A stretch of DNA of 64,000 bases, taken from UBA4408 sp002389785 (GTDB lineage Bacteria > Bacteroidota > Bacteroidia > UBA4408). Position numbers and translations under genes: made by a program. The first letter of the stretch is position 1. Each line of letters begins with the position of its first letter. Below, one piece after another: positions 52,096 through 61,606 of the stretch. Location: NCBI GenBank assembly GCA_035438985.1, contig DAORJK010000006.1, forward strand, positions 62,001-126,000. The letters are read 5' to 3'. The notes under the pieces are model-generated. The model was given only the letters and a program-made list of their open reading frames with translations. It was not told the DNA's origin and searched no databases.

Positions 52096-55000
52096 TTATT
52101 TTTTTGAGCTTTCTCTAATTGCATCTTCCAATTTCATCTTATTTCCACCCTTAAATGCAACAACAAAAGCATCCGGTAATCCTTCCTGTATCACTTCATC
52201 TTTTAAATTATTGGCCGATTTAATATCGCGTAAATTACCAATGGTATAAATATTTAAACTATCCGATGTTTGATAATGATCAATTCCACGACTCGATAAT
52301 TTTAAAAATATCGCCGCAATTTCTAAAGGTATTTCTGAACGAAACACTCCTATTTGCACTTTAAATACGATGGTATTTGAAGCTTGATTCTTGAGACCTT
52401 CAACCGGTAATGCTATTTTATTAGCACCTTCGCCTGAAGTATTTTCTTTCTCCACACGCACGGTTGGAACTACCTGATTTAATCCGGTAATTCTAGCATT
52501 CGAATTTATTTCAGGTTGCTTATTTAAATTCGGAGAATTAGCGAATATAGCCTTGCCTTTCTCTGCTTCCAACTGCTTAGCCTGCTCCACCGGAATTCTG
52601 CTTCCATTGAAATAGGTAGTAACAAAAGCATCCTTCACACCAATATCAACTATACTTGCTTTTGCTGTGGTGGCCATTTCTAAATTATCGAACACTCCCG
52701 AAGTATAACGGTACAAACCATTCGGCGTGCGCTCAAAATAAAGTGGCTGTATGTTAAATAATTGATTTGCTAAAATTGGTTTTGAATACACTCCTACCTG
52801 CACCGTATACACTAATCCCTTTACTTCCTCAAAACTTACTGAAGGAGCAACCGGCCCAGTATCACTTTCAAGTATGGTTTGCTTTTCAACTGCTTTCACC
52901 GGCAATTCTTCTTGTTTCTGTATGGTCTTAGTAGCTTCGGCTATTGGTTCATTTACACTTTTAACCGTATCGGTTGTAGATTTTAGCTCTTCGCTAATTT
53001 GTTTATTTTTCAATGCATTGCTGGCAAATGTTCCACTAGTATCCACTTTAACTTCTTTTGCTTTTTCCTCATTTTTCACAGGTTCCTTAGCAGCAGCAAT
53101 GGTTAATTTATTTTCTGCTACTCCGTCTCCAACACAAGTATTTCCTGCTCTAACCATCGCTATTGCTTCTGGTATTGAAACGCGCTTACCATTGCAAAAA
53201 GCAACCACAAAAGCATCTTTATATCCAAGTCCGTTGATTTCACGTTTGGCTGAATTAGCTGCTTCCATGTTTTTAAAATATCCCGCAGTATAACGTGTAA
53301 TTCCGGTCGGAGTTGTTTCACCGCTTATAGGATCAAATCCTTTGAATAAATCCTGAGGGATAGGATTGCGAAAGGCTCCAATTTGTACTTTAAATACTAT
53401 ACCCGAAGGCAAAGCAGTATTAATAGGTATAGGGTTATTCTTACTGTACACTGCATTAGTTACTTTGCTAAATACAGCTTCTTGAGCAAGTTCGTTTCGC
53501 TCATTCACCACTAACTTTATGTCGCTGCTCACGGCTGGTTGCGTGTTTTGTGTATTTTCAACTTTTACCTCTTCAACCTTAGTTACGCTTGCTGTTTCCT
53601 TCGATTCAATTGAGGTTTCAGGGGTAGTGGTAGCAACCTCTTTACTTTGACTATTTTCAGCTGTTTCGTCAGAAACCTTCACCGAACTGGCAGTTTTACT
53701 TTGGTTTTGACTACTTACATTTTCTACAAGCGGCTGAGTAGTTTCTTCCGTTTTCTTAGGTTGTTCAATAGCTACTTGTGCTGTTTCATTGCTGATAGTT
53801 GAACTAGCTTGTTTGTTTACAGCACTGGAAGTAGTATTGTCGGCAAGCTGGTTCTGTACAGGTTTTTGGGTCTTAGCTGCAGCAAGTTGGCGACCGGGTT
53901 TAATTCCTTGTTTAGACGAATTCATCACCGCTACTAAAATATCCCTATCGGTTTCGCTCAATCGATCGATGTAGCGTGCTGCACTATTCTTGTTATCTAC
54001 AGAAGCTGCTTTCAATCGGCGTGCAACACTATAACTTGAATCTGCTCTATCTTTTTTATCGTTTGCTTGATAAGTTGCCTCTGCCGCTCGTGATAAAAGT
54101 TGTTGCATTTGCAAAGTGTCTTTTGATTGTGAAGCTTGGGTTATAAAATCCTCAGCTCTTAAAGAATCTACCACCGATTGCTTTTTTAAGTCATCGCCCC
54201 GCTCAGCATAAAAGGAGGATTGCTGCATATTTTCGGTAGCCGCCACCAACAAACCATTGTAATATTTGTAGTAAGGCGAAGTTACTACACTGTCGGAAAT
54301 TGCTTTGTTTACAGTCACCGACGATTTCATGGTATCGGTTGGATATACAAAAGCCTGCTCGCGTTCTTGAATTAAACTATCGCTAATTTGTGTTTGGGCC
54401 ACTTCCGGATTAGCAGTTGCAGCAGGATTATTGGATACCGGTTCTGATAATGCTGCCTGTTTGCCGGATTCAGTATTTGTGGTTGATTGCTGAGTACTTG
54501 CGGTCGGACTTGTGGTTACTGTTTGATTGTTTGTTACCGGACTTGTGGTAGTTGATGGATTGTTTGATTCTGAAGCGGTTGATTTGTTTTCGACAATAGG
54601 AGTTGCTACCGGTGAAGTAGTAGTTGTTTCACCAACTGTTGTCGGTGTCTTTGTATCAGTAGAATTCACTGTTTCGTTGGAAACAGTTGATGCGCTTTTA
54701 GATGCATCATTTTCAGCTTGTTTTACTTCTGCTATGGACTGCGAGTTAGTTGTACTTGTTGTTACTTTTTCAATAGCAGTTTCATCGTTTGCAGCGTTAT
54801 TGGAGGTTGTTGCAGGTGTTGTTACTTGTGTCGCTTGCGCTAATTGATTTTGTCTAGTTTCCGTATTAGCTGTTTTTATTGTATCGGCAGAGGCTGTATA
54901 TACAGGAACACCATAAGTTGATAAAGCCCTTACTTGTTTTTCAATAGCCGTTTTTTCGAGTGCAACAATTTTTTTCATTTCTGCTTCCTTTAGTGAAGCA

Positions 55001-58000
55001 TCTGATATTGATTTAGAAGTTTCACTTTTGATACTTGCTTCATTAAAATAATAAGCTGCTTCAGCAACCAACATTTCAGCGCGCGAAACATTATCACTTT
55101 CCATTTTTGCACTATTTGCGCTAGCTTTTTTCAACTCATCAGCATAGTTTGAAAACTCTATTCCATTAGCTACCGAATGCGCCTTCAAGGATTCAATTTT
55201 TTTCACATACATTTCCTTTTGGGTGGCCGCAAGTAATTTACCCAATTTGTCAGCTTGTGCTGAATCGGTATTTTGCGCAAGCAATTTTTTTAGGGAATCT
55301 TCTTCTACTTTTAAGTTTTGTACTTCAAGGTTAATTTTATCTGCTTTGCGAGCCTGCACTTTTGCTGATTCACTAGCGAAAGCATTTTCAAGCTTTATAG
55401 TATCGGTTGCATTTTGAACCACTCCAAGTGATGGAGGTGTAGTGTTGTTTGGTGAAACAGTAGGTGTAGTAACTGATTTACTATCTACAGGATTTTCTGC
55501 TTTGGGTTCTGAAGTAGTGGTGTTTTCAGCGAGTGCAATTGGGGTTGCGGCAGCTGCAATTTTTCCTTTTAACTCATTTAATTCTACCAGAGTTTTATTC
55601 AATTCAGTAAGCTCTTCACTGGTTTTACCCTGTGCCACTTGACTTTGTGTTTGTGCTAATTTAGTATCCGCAATTTTGGTCCACGACTCTGCAAGTAGTT
55701 TATTAGCCTTATTTCGTTCAGTAACATCTGCTATTTTGTTAACCATTTCCAATTGTTGGTTATAGTCTTCTTCCAGCTTATCCATGTCAACCGGTTCAGC
55801 AGCTGCGCTCACTTCAACATTTTCAGTTTTTGCTACTTCCTTCGTGGCTTCAGTGGTTGGTTCAGAAATAGTTTCTTTGCTAGTAATTACAGCAATTGTG
55901 CTATCGGTTTTGGCAACTTGATTTTCGCTCGTGCCAGTTGTAATCGCTGTTGTTTTTGCCGGCTCTTCTGTGCTTGCAGTGTTTTGCTTGCCGGATGTTT
56001 CTTCTGTAGTTTTTGAACTTTCAGCGAGCTGGGAAGTTTCGGTTGGACTGTTTGTTTGGCTTTGGTTATTTTCAGCCAATGTATTACTAGCTTGAGTTGC
56101 TTGGTTTACACCGGAAATGCTATCGCTTTTAGTTGGGCTAGTCGTGGCTAAATTGCTTGTTTCTGAAGTTTTTACAACAGCGGTTTGTGTGTTCGATTGA
56201 TTAACCTCCGTCGCAGTGGTAAGTGCAATTTCCGGAGTAGGGCTGTTCATGGCCTTTAGGTTCTCGAGTTCAGTAACGCGCGACTGCAAAGAAGCTCTTT
56301 CATTTTTATCTTTAGAATTTGCTTGTTGAGTTTTTATGGATGCAATTTCCTTATCCCAATTCGCGTTCATTTGTACACGCACTTTGTTTTTTTGTTCTTC
56401 GCGTTTTACCGGATCACTAATCTTATTGGCTTGTGACATTTTTGCCGAAAAATTATCAGCAGTAACAGGCGACTTTCCTATTTCTGTTGTTATAAATGCA
56501 TCAGCTGCTGCATCATTGATATCGCTATTATTGGGTTGCAATACCGGTTCAATTTTAGCCAGTGTGTTTGCCCTTCCTAAATCAATGGCCAATTCATTAC
56601 CCAAAGTAATTTTTTCCTGAACAGTTGGTGCAGGTAAATTTGCACCTTCTTTTAAATCGTTCATTACACTCGCCACAATCTGTGATTGATTTTTTAAATC
56701 ATCCGCTTCTTGTCTTAACTGATTCTCTAAGGCTGAATTATCCTGTAATTTTTTTTGTTTGTCGGCTTTCTCTTGCGTCAATTCCGCTATCTGTTTATCA
56801 ATTTCTTTTACAGTACCTGCATCGCTTGTGCTCGCTTTATCTTTAGCAAGAGATTCAGCTTTGAGCTCAATATCTAGAATTTCGGTACGCATTAATTTTG
56901 AACGCGATTCAGCCGCATCAGCCTGTTGTTGTTTAGCCTCGGCCATTTCAATTAAATCGGTAGACGCAGATTCTGCAATGTTTCTTTGCGGTATTTCTTC
57001 GGGCAAATTATTCTTTTGAGCTGTTAACTTAGCGATGGATTCCTTTGAATTAATTTGTACGGCTTTATCCAATTCTTTAGCATAATTCATCGATTGATCG
57101 GCTTCAGCCTGTTTGCTCGAAGCATCTTCCTCTATATTTTTGGCAATGGTGTAAATTGCATACGCTTGCATGGTTGCAGCTTTTGCTTCCTTTTTTAACT
57201 GATTGGCCTTTTCAACTTCGCTTGCTTTCTCTTGTGTGCTGGCAATGGTTTGTGCATTTTTCTCGATAGTTTCGGCACTGCTCAATTTACTTTTGGCCGC
57301 ATCCATTTTGGATTTTGACAAGGCATATGCTTGATCCGATTTCAATTTTAACTTATCTGCTTCAGCTTGTGTGTCCTTTGCATCTTGATAGGCAATATTC
57401 AATAAATCCTGATTGCTAAGGTTGGAAACTTTAGGTTCTTCCACTACCGGCTTTACTTCGGCTACATAATTCACTTCCAGTTTAGCTTTGGCTTTCAATA
57501 AGGCTTGCAAATTAGCTTCGTTAATGGCAGCATCATCAAAAATATTCTCCACCAAAAGTTTATCATTTTTAATACTGATTTTTTGCTGTAAGGTTCCCAA
57601 ATCCTTTTTATCGGGAACAATTACAGTTTCAGTTTTCATTGGACTAACTTCACTTTCAACATTAAAAATATACTTACCGCTACTAGGCAAAGGAATGCTG
57701 TAGTTTCCAGTTTTAGGATCAGATTTGTAAACACCAATAATGTTTTTTGTTTCACTATCTCTTACAGTAATTGTTGCTTCGGGGTGTGAGTTTTCGTCGC
57801 TCCCTGAAAATACACCCGAAATAAGAGCTATAGAGGGCGGTTGTGGTCCGATTTTAATTTTATAAACATTAATGTTTCCTTGACCACTTGTTCTACGAGA
57901 AGAAAAATAGGCGATTTTATTCACATCATCTGCAACATACAAGATATCGTCATCAGGCGTATTTATTGCAAAATCCATATTCTCGGGCGTCCCCCAGGTA

Positions 58001-58881
58001 CCACTCGCCGGATTGTAGATCGATTTAAATACATCATAACCTCCCATTGAATTATGCCCCTTAGAGCAAAAATACAAGGTGGTGCCATCTGCACTAACAA
58101 ATGGGAAATCTTCATCGTACGGAGAGTTTATTGTAGCATCAAGACGTATAGGATTTGTCCAGTCGCCATTATCCATGCGTTTTACTTTGTAAATGTCTTT
58201 CCCATTTTTATCGTTCGCACCATAGCTCGAAAAATAAATTTCGTTTTTGGTAGGATTCAGCACTACAACCGATTCTTCATTCTTCTTTTTATCTAGATCG
58301 GTTTTAAAATCATCCGGCTTCACGAGCAACTTTAACCCCAGTGAGCTTAAATCGTAGGCTCTGAAATAATCAGTTAGTTTCAGTTCCTTTTTGTCCATAA
58401 CGGTTAAATCACTGATGTTTTTTAAGAGCTCCATCCCGTTGCGGCACATATCCAATTGGCGGTCAACCGGAAATTTATCAAGGTCTACCTTTTGAGCTTT
58501 TAACTTAAAGGTATTGTAGGCATTAAGTGCACTCGAAAAACGATAATTTAAATGATAGGCCTTTCCTAAATAATAAAAAACAGCATTGGGTGTTTCTGCA
58601 TTGCGCGAAGCAAACTCGAGGTACGAAATAGGTTTTTCTCGATCGTTACCGGCTTCAAGTGCGCATACACCAAACCGGTAATTGTAAACAGGATCTTTGG
58701 CATAAAAACTCAACAATTGAGAGTAAAGCGGAAGCGCTGAAGTAAAATCTCCTGCATCAAAATATTTTTGTGCTTGCTTTTTTACATCCGATTCAGACGT
58801 ATTTTGAGCTTGTACTGCACCTGTTATACAAATGCAAAAGCTTAAAAACACCAGTTTAAAATAAGTAGAGAGTAATCTCAT
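52096..58881 (-). CDS. Giant TPR-PD40-coiled-coil-SPOR envelope protein (2261 residues)
   Basis: The exported protein has a signal peptide (about 1-25, ending GAVQAQ) and TPR-like helices (about 30-150). PD40 propeller repeats follow (about 170-365; YFSSYGANDKNGKDIY, YFCSKGHNSMGGYDVF, YFSSRRTSGQGNINVY), then a carboxypeptidase-regulatory-like beta domain (about 365-450). A very long Ala/Lys/Glu/Gln coiled-coil and Ser/Thr/Asn-rich low-complexity region spans about 470-1820. Three SPOR-like domains close the protein, starting FKVQIGAFRNPIP (about 1829), YTVQVGVYSKPI (about 2024) and FKVQIGVFRSEIP (about 2170). The front half matches PorE-type T9SS proteins, but the C-terminal OmpA domain is absent and SPOR-like repeats take its place. 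Function is not known. Confidence 0.8.
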   Translation of the reverse strand: MRLLSTYFKLVFLSFCICITGAVQAQNTSESDVKKQAQKYFDAGDFTSALPLYSQLLSFYAKDPVYNYRFGVCALEAGNDREKPISYLEFASRNAETPNAVFYYLGKAYHLNYRFSSALNAYNTFKLKAQKVDLDKFPVDRQLDMCRNGMELLKNISDLTVMDKKELKLTDYFRAYDLSSLGLKLLVKPDDFKTDLDKKKNEESVVVLNPTKNEIYFSSYGANDKNGKDIYKVKRMDNGDWTNPIRLDATINSPYDEDFPFVSADGTTLYFCSKGHNSMGGYDVFKSIYNPASGTWGTPENMDFAINTPDDDILYVADDVNKIAYFSSRRTSGQGNINVYKIKIGPQPPSIALISGVFSGSDENSHPEATITVRDSETKNIIGVYKSDPKTGNYSIPLPSSGKYIFNVESEVSPMKTETVIVPDKKDLGTLQQKISIKNDKLLVENIFDDAAINEANLQALLKAKAKLEVNYVAEVKPVVEEPKVSNLSNQDLLNIAYQDAKDTQAEADKLKLKSDQAYALSKSKMDAAKSKLSSAETIEKNAQTIASTQEKASEVEKANQLKKEAKAATMQAYAIYTIAKNIEEDASSKQAEADQSMNYAKELDKAVQINSKESIAKLTAQKNNLPEEIPQRNIAESASTDLIEMAEAKQQQADAAESRSKLMRTEILDIELKAESLAKDKASTSDAGTVKEIDKQIAELTQEKADKQKKLQDNSALENQLRQEADDLKNQSQIVASVMNDLKEGANLPAPTVQEKITLGNELAIDLGRANTLAKIEPVLQPNNSDINDAAADAFITTEIGKSPVTADNFSAKMSQANKISDPVKREEQKNKVRVQMNANWDKEIASIKTQQANSKDKNERASLQSRVTELENLKAMNSPTPEIALTTATEVNQSNTQTAVVKTSETSNLATTSPTKSDSISGVNQATQASNTLAENNQSQTNSPTETSQLAESSKTTEETSGKQNTASTEEPAKTTAITTGTSENQVAKTDSTIAVITSKETISEPTTEATKEVAKTENVEVSAAAEPVDMDKLEEDYNQQLEMVNKIADVTERNKANKLLAESWTKIADTKLAQTQSQVAQGKTSEELTELNKTLVELNELKGKIAAAATPIALAENTTTSEPKAENPVDSKSVTTPTVSPNNTTPPSLGVVQNATDTIKLENAFASESAKVQARKADKINLEVQNLKVEEDSLKKLLAQNTDSAQADKLGKLLAATQKEMYVKKIESLKAHSVANGIEFSNYADELKKASANSAKMESDNVSRAEMLVAEAAYYFNEASIKSETSKSISDASLKEAEMKKIVALEKTAIEKQVRALSTYGVPVYTASADTIKTANTETRQNQLAQATQVTTPATTSNNAANDETAIEKVTTSTTNSQSIAEVKQAENDASKSASTVSNETVNSTDTKTPTTVGETTTTSPVATPIVENKSTASESNNPSTTTSPVTNNQTVTTSPTASTQQSTTNTESGKQAALSEPVSNNPAATANPEVAQTQISDSLIQEREQAFVYPTDTMKSSVTVNKAISDSVVTSPYYKYYNGLLVAATENMQQSSFYAERGDDLKKQSVVDSLRAEDFITQASQSKDTLQMQQLLSRAAEATYQANDKKDRADSSYSVARRLKAASVDNKNSAARYIDRLSETDRDILVAVMNSSKQGIKPGRQLAAAKTQKPVQNQLADNTTSSAVNKQASSTISNETAQVAIEQPKKTEETTQPLVENVSSQNQSKTASSVKVSDETAENSQSKEVATTTPETSIESKETASVTKVEEVKVENTQNTQPAVSSDIKLVVNERNELAQEAVFSKVTNAVYSKNNPIPINTALPSGIVFKVQIGAFRNPIPQDLFKGFDPISGETTPTGITRYTAGYFKNMEAANSAKREINGLGYKDAFVVAFCNGKRVSIPEAIAMVRAGNTCVGDGVAENKLTIAAAKEPVKNEEKAKEVKVDTSGTFASNALKNKQISEELKSTTDTVKSVNEPIAEATKTIQKQEELPVKAVEKQTILESDTGPVAPSVSFEEVKGLVYTVQVGVYSKPILANQLFNIQPLYFERTPNGLYRYTSGVFDNLEMATTAKASIVDIGVKDAFVTTYFNGSRIPVEQAKQLEAEKGKAIFANSPNLNKQPEINSNARITGLNQVVPTVRVEKENTSGEGANKIALPVEGLKNQASNTIVFKVQIGVFRSEIPLEIAAIFLKLSSRGIDHYQTSDSLNIYTIGNLRDIKSANNLKDEVIQEGLPDAFVVAFKGGNKMKLEDAIRESSKK

Positions 58882-59357
58882 AGAGACAAAACCTGCTAAA
58901 ATTGTTAGTTTTGATAATCAATTAACTATATAAAATAATTGCACAAAATACTAAATTTAAACACGTTTATTCTGTCATAATAGAGTTTTTATACACGGGT
59001 TTTTAACCATCGATATTTGATAAAGTAGTATTTTTTGTTGTGCCGCTTAGATGATTCAAAAGGTGGTTAAATTCCACAACCATTCAAACAAGTTACTGCA
59101 ATAAATAAATCTACCATCCATACAGCTATTCTATTTCCAGCTTGATTAATATTCAAAATCAACGAAAATACATCCGGAAAATAGTTCAGCACTATTTTTA
59201 AAAATGCTAGTTTTATAAAAAACGAACCACTGATGTAAGAAAATCTTAGCAAGGTTATGGATTCTAATACATCGCAATGCCAGGATGGGAAACTAAAAAA
59301 GGTTGCTCCAATTACTGAAAGTTGGTAGGCTATTATTTTATAAAGAAGTGTTGGGTT
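58882..59357. other. Intergenic region upstream of the giant envelope gene
   Basis: This stretch of 476 bp is AT-rich. Short open frames occur on both strands, but none resembles a known protein. No tRNA, hairpin terminator or clear TAnnTTTG box was identified, although the promoter of the minus-strand giant gene should lie here. Confidence 0.5.
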
Positions 59358-59726
59358 TTAAACATCGCTTCTCAATATTTTTTCGAGCTTTTTTCCTTTT
59401 GCTAATTCATCAACTAACTTATCTAAATACCTTACTTTTCGGGTTAATGGATGATCAATTTCTTCAATTCTATATCCGCAAATAACTCCCTTTATTTGAT
59501 TGACGTTTGGATGTAGTTTTGCCTGTTTGAAAAACTCCTCAAAATTTACGTTCTGTTCACAAAGCTGTTTAAGTTTCACTGAATCAAAGCCGGTCAACCA
59601 TTCAATAACTTGTTGCAGTTCGTCAACGGTTCGACCCTTTCGGACAACCTTTGTAACATAGTGCGGATAAACTGATGCTACAGTCATTTTTGCAATTTTT
59701 TGGTTGTGTTCCTCAGTAACTTTCAT
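59358..59726 (-). CDS. DUF2200 domain-containing protein
   Basis: The 122-residue protein matches the DUF2200 family: N-terminal HNQKIAKMTVASVYPHYVTKVVRKGRT, then VIEWLTGF and a C-terminal VICGYRIEEIDHPLTRKVRYLDKLVDELAKGK. Its function is unknown; members are small cytoplasmic proteins. Only 1 bp separates it from the upstream DUF1801 gene, so the two form a small operon. Confidence 0.88.
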   Translation of the reverse strand: MKVTEEHNQKIAKMTVASVYPHYVTKVVRKGRTVDELQQVIEWLTGFDSVKLKQLCEQNVNFEEFFKQAKLHPNVNQIKGVICGYRIEEIDHPLTRKVRYLDKLVDELAKGKKLEKILRSDV

Positions 59727-59727
59727 C

Positions 59728-60120
59728 TTATTTCAATCGCTCTAATTTTCCCTTTTTCTTCACAATGTTTTTATAATCGTATTGAATTTCCCTTGCCTTT
59801 TTTAAACAACGCTTAACAAGTTTCAAATCTATTTCATCCGGTGTTGAAAAAGTTAACGATGCATCTTTAAATTTACCGGAACCGGGTTTTAATTCAGGCT
59901 CACCAAACTCGACACCACTCCAAAATAGCAAGCGAATTCCACTTTTTAATTTGCTGTAACCAACAATTGGATTACCGTCTAAAAACCAAACCGGATGTGC
60001 ATGCCAAATTTTGTTCTCAGCATCTGTGTAAACAGCATCAATGGTAACTGCCAGCAAATTGCAGATTTCTTTTTCAGACTCAATTTGCTTTTTATTATAA
60101 GCTACAACTTCAGAATTCAT
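59728..60120 (-). CDS. DUF1801 (YdhG-like) domain protein
   Basis: The 130-residue protein has the DUF1801 pattern IWHAHPVWFLDGNPIVGYSKLKSGIRLLFWSG and a C-terminal Lys-rich helix. The family resembles frataxin/CyaY-like folds but has no settled function. It is the first gene of a pair with DUF2200. Many Bacteroidota genomes carry several such small proteins. Confidence 0.82.
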   Translation of the reverse strand: MNSEVVAYNKKQIESEKEICNLLAVTIDAVYTDAENKIWHAHPVWFLDGNPIVGYSKLKSGIRLLFWSGVEFGEPELKPGSGKFKDASLTFSTPDEIDLKLVKRCLKKAREIQYDYKNIVKKKGKLERLK

Positions 60121-60221
60121 TTAGATTAAAATTTAAACAGCACACAAGGTAATGTTTTTCTTATGGCGTGAGAAATAATTCTAAAATTTTTCATTTACTT
60201 TAATCCAGCTAAAACTAAAAT

Positions 60222-61205
60222 ATGTACCTGGTAATTGATTTTCATTGCGACATGCTCTCTTACTTGCTCGAAGCGCCCAATCCGCAACCCAACCAACTCG
60301 CGAGCATAGGTTGCAGTATTCCTGCAATGCTGCAAGGAAAGGTAGTGCTTCAAATTATGGCAATTTATACTACTGTTGAACCAGGAAGCACTGTCAAAGG
60401 GTTACGGCAAAGTGTATTGTTTAATGAATTGATTCGAACCCATTCAACAAAACTTCAAAAGTTTGATAGCACATTTTTAGCCAGAGGGCTCAGTGATAGT
60501 AACTCAATTACTTGTATGACGTCTATCGAAAATGCTGCCTCTTTTGCGGAAGAAAATGAACCACTCTCTGTGTCTTTTGAAAGGCTGGAAAAAATAATTA
60601 CAAGCACCGGAAAATTAGCATACATAGGTTTAACACATCATGGCGAAAACCGTTTTGGTGGTGGAAACAGCACTGCTGTTGGCCTCAAAAAGGATGGTGA
60701 AGCATTACTTGAATATTTATCCGGAAAAAAAATTGGGCTAGATTTTTCTCACACCAGCGATGCACTTGCATACGATATACTTACTCATATTTCTAAAAAT
60801 AATTTACAAGTACCTATTTTAGCAAGTCACTCCAATTTTAGATCGGTGTACAATCATCCTCGAAACTTACCGGATGAAATTGCACGTGAAATTATTTTAC
60901 AGAAAGGACTCATTGGCATGAACTTCTTACGTGCTTTTGTTAATGATAAAAATCCTGATGCATTGTTAGATCATATTGAATACGGAATGAAGCTTGGCGC
61001 AGAAGATGCACTCTGCTTTGGCGCCGATTTCTTTTATACCGAAAGCCATCCCGATCAAAGTAGGGTTCCATTTTTTTATCCTCAACATCAAAATGCAGCT
61101 TCCTATCCTACCATACTTGACTCGCTTACAAACAAGTATTCAATGGGGCAGTTAAAAAAACTTAGTCATAAAAATGGAATCAATTTTATTGCAGGTTTAT
61201 GCTAG
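60222..61205 (+). CDS. Membrane dipeptidase, peptidase family M19
   Basis: The 327-residue zinc dipeptidase has the N-terminal metal motif DFHCDML (His8, Asp10), the bridging Glu103 in SIENA, LTHHGENRFGGG, and the later metal ligands His177 (DFSHTSD) and His203 (ASHSNFR). There is no signal peptide, so it is probably cytoplasmic, unlike the mammalian renal enzyme. Members hydrolyse dipeptides, including L-D and some beta-lactam-like substrates. It is transcribed alone, diverging from the DUF1801 gene. Confidence 0.92.
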   Translation: MYLVIDFHCDMLSYLLEAPNPQPNQLASIGCSIPAMLQGKVVLQIMAIYTTVEPGSTVKGLRQSVLFNELIRTHSTKLQKFDSTFLARGLSDSNSITCMTSIENAASFAEENEPLSVSFERLEKIITSTGKLAYIGLTHHGENRFGGGNSTAVGLKKDGEALLEYLSGKKIGLDFSHTSDALAYDILTHISKNNLQVPILASHSNFRSVYNHPRNLPDEIAREIILQKGLIGMNFLRAFVNDKNPDALLDHIEYGMKLGAEDALCFGADFFYTESHPDQSRVPFFYPQHQNAASYPTILDSLTNKYSMGQLKKLSHKNGINFIAGLC

Positions 61206-61606
61206 AATAATTTTCATTTTATCACCACGCAACTTCCAATCATCAAAATTGTACTAGCATTGCGTCACTTTTTTTTGAATAGCCCATTCTGATTTAGTTG
61301 GCGTTAAAAAGTAGGTTGAATATAATTGAGATTTAACTTTTTGAACTTACGAATCAAGACTACGCTTAATAAAAAAACCTACTTCCTACTATTTTACTCA
61401 TAACTACTCATTCACTGCGAATTATTTGAATAACAACACAGTGAAACTAGATGCAATTCAATGACTGACTTAAAGCGATAAATAATACAATCTATAAATT
61501 GATTTTTTAAGGAATCAACAAATTTTTTAACTAAAGTGTAATTATCCCTTTACAATTTCGACTATCCCGTTGATTTTATAAATTTGCCTTCCAAATAAAA
61601 TCAACA
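61206..61606. other. Intergenic region upstream of fumC
   Basis: These 401 bp contain no recognisable gene. A 9-bp inverted repeat (61309-61317 with 61376-61384, 58 bp apart) is seen but is too short and too widely spaced to interpret. TAAATTTG at 61579-61586 is a good -7 box, 20 bp before the fumC ATG. Confidence 0.5.
61579..61586 (+). promoter_or_regulatory. Putative -7 box (TAAATTTG) of fumC
   Basis: This is an exact TAnnTTTG match located 20 bp before the fumC start. The -33 region around 61556-61558 reads TTT rather than TTG. Confidence 0.4.

Noticed and set aside
53800..57000. Long plus-strand open frames inside the giant gene
   Set aside because: They are shadows of the Ser/Thr/Ala-rich minus-strand coding sequence; the minus-strand frame has a signal peptide and recognisable domains.
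59067..59252. Small hydrophobic minus-strand open frame in the 58.9-59.4 kb gap
   Set aside because: There is no family resemblance, no clear promoter and no conserved feature; such frames arise by chance in AT-rich DNA.
61309..61384. Nine-bp inverted repeat (arms at 61309-61317 and 61376-61384) upstream of fumC
   Set aside because: The arms are short and 58 bp apart in AT-rich DNA; chance is a sufficient explanation, and no T-run or operator context supports a function.
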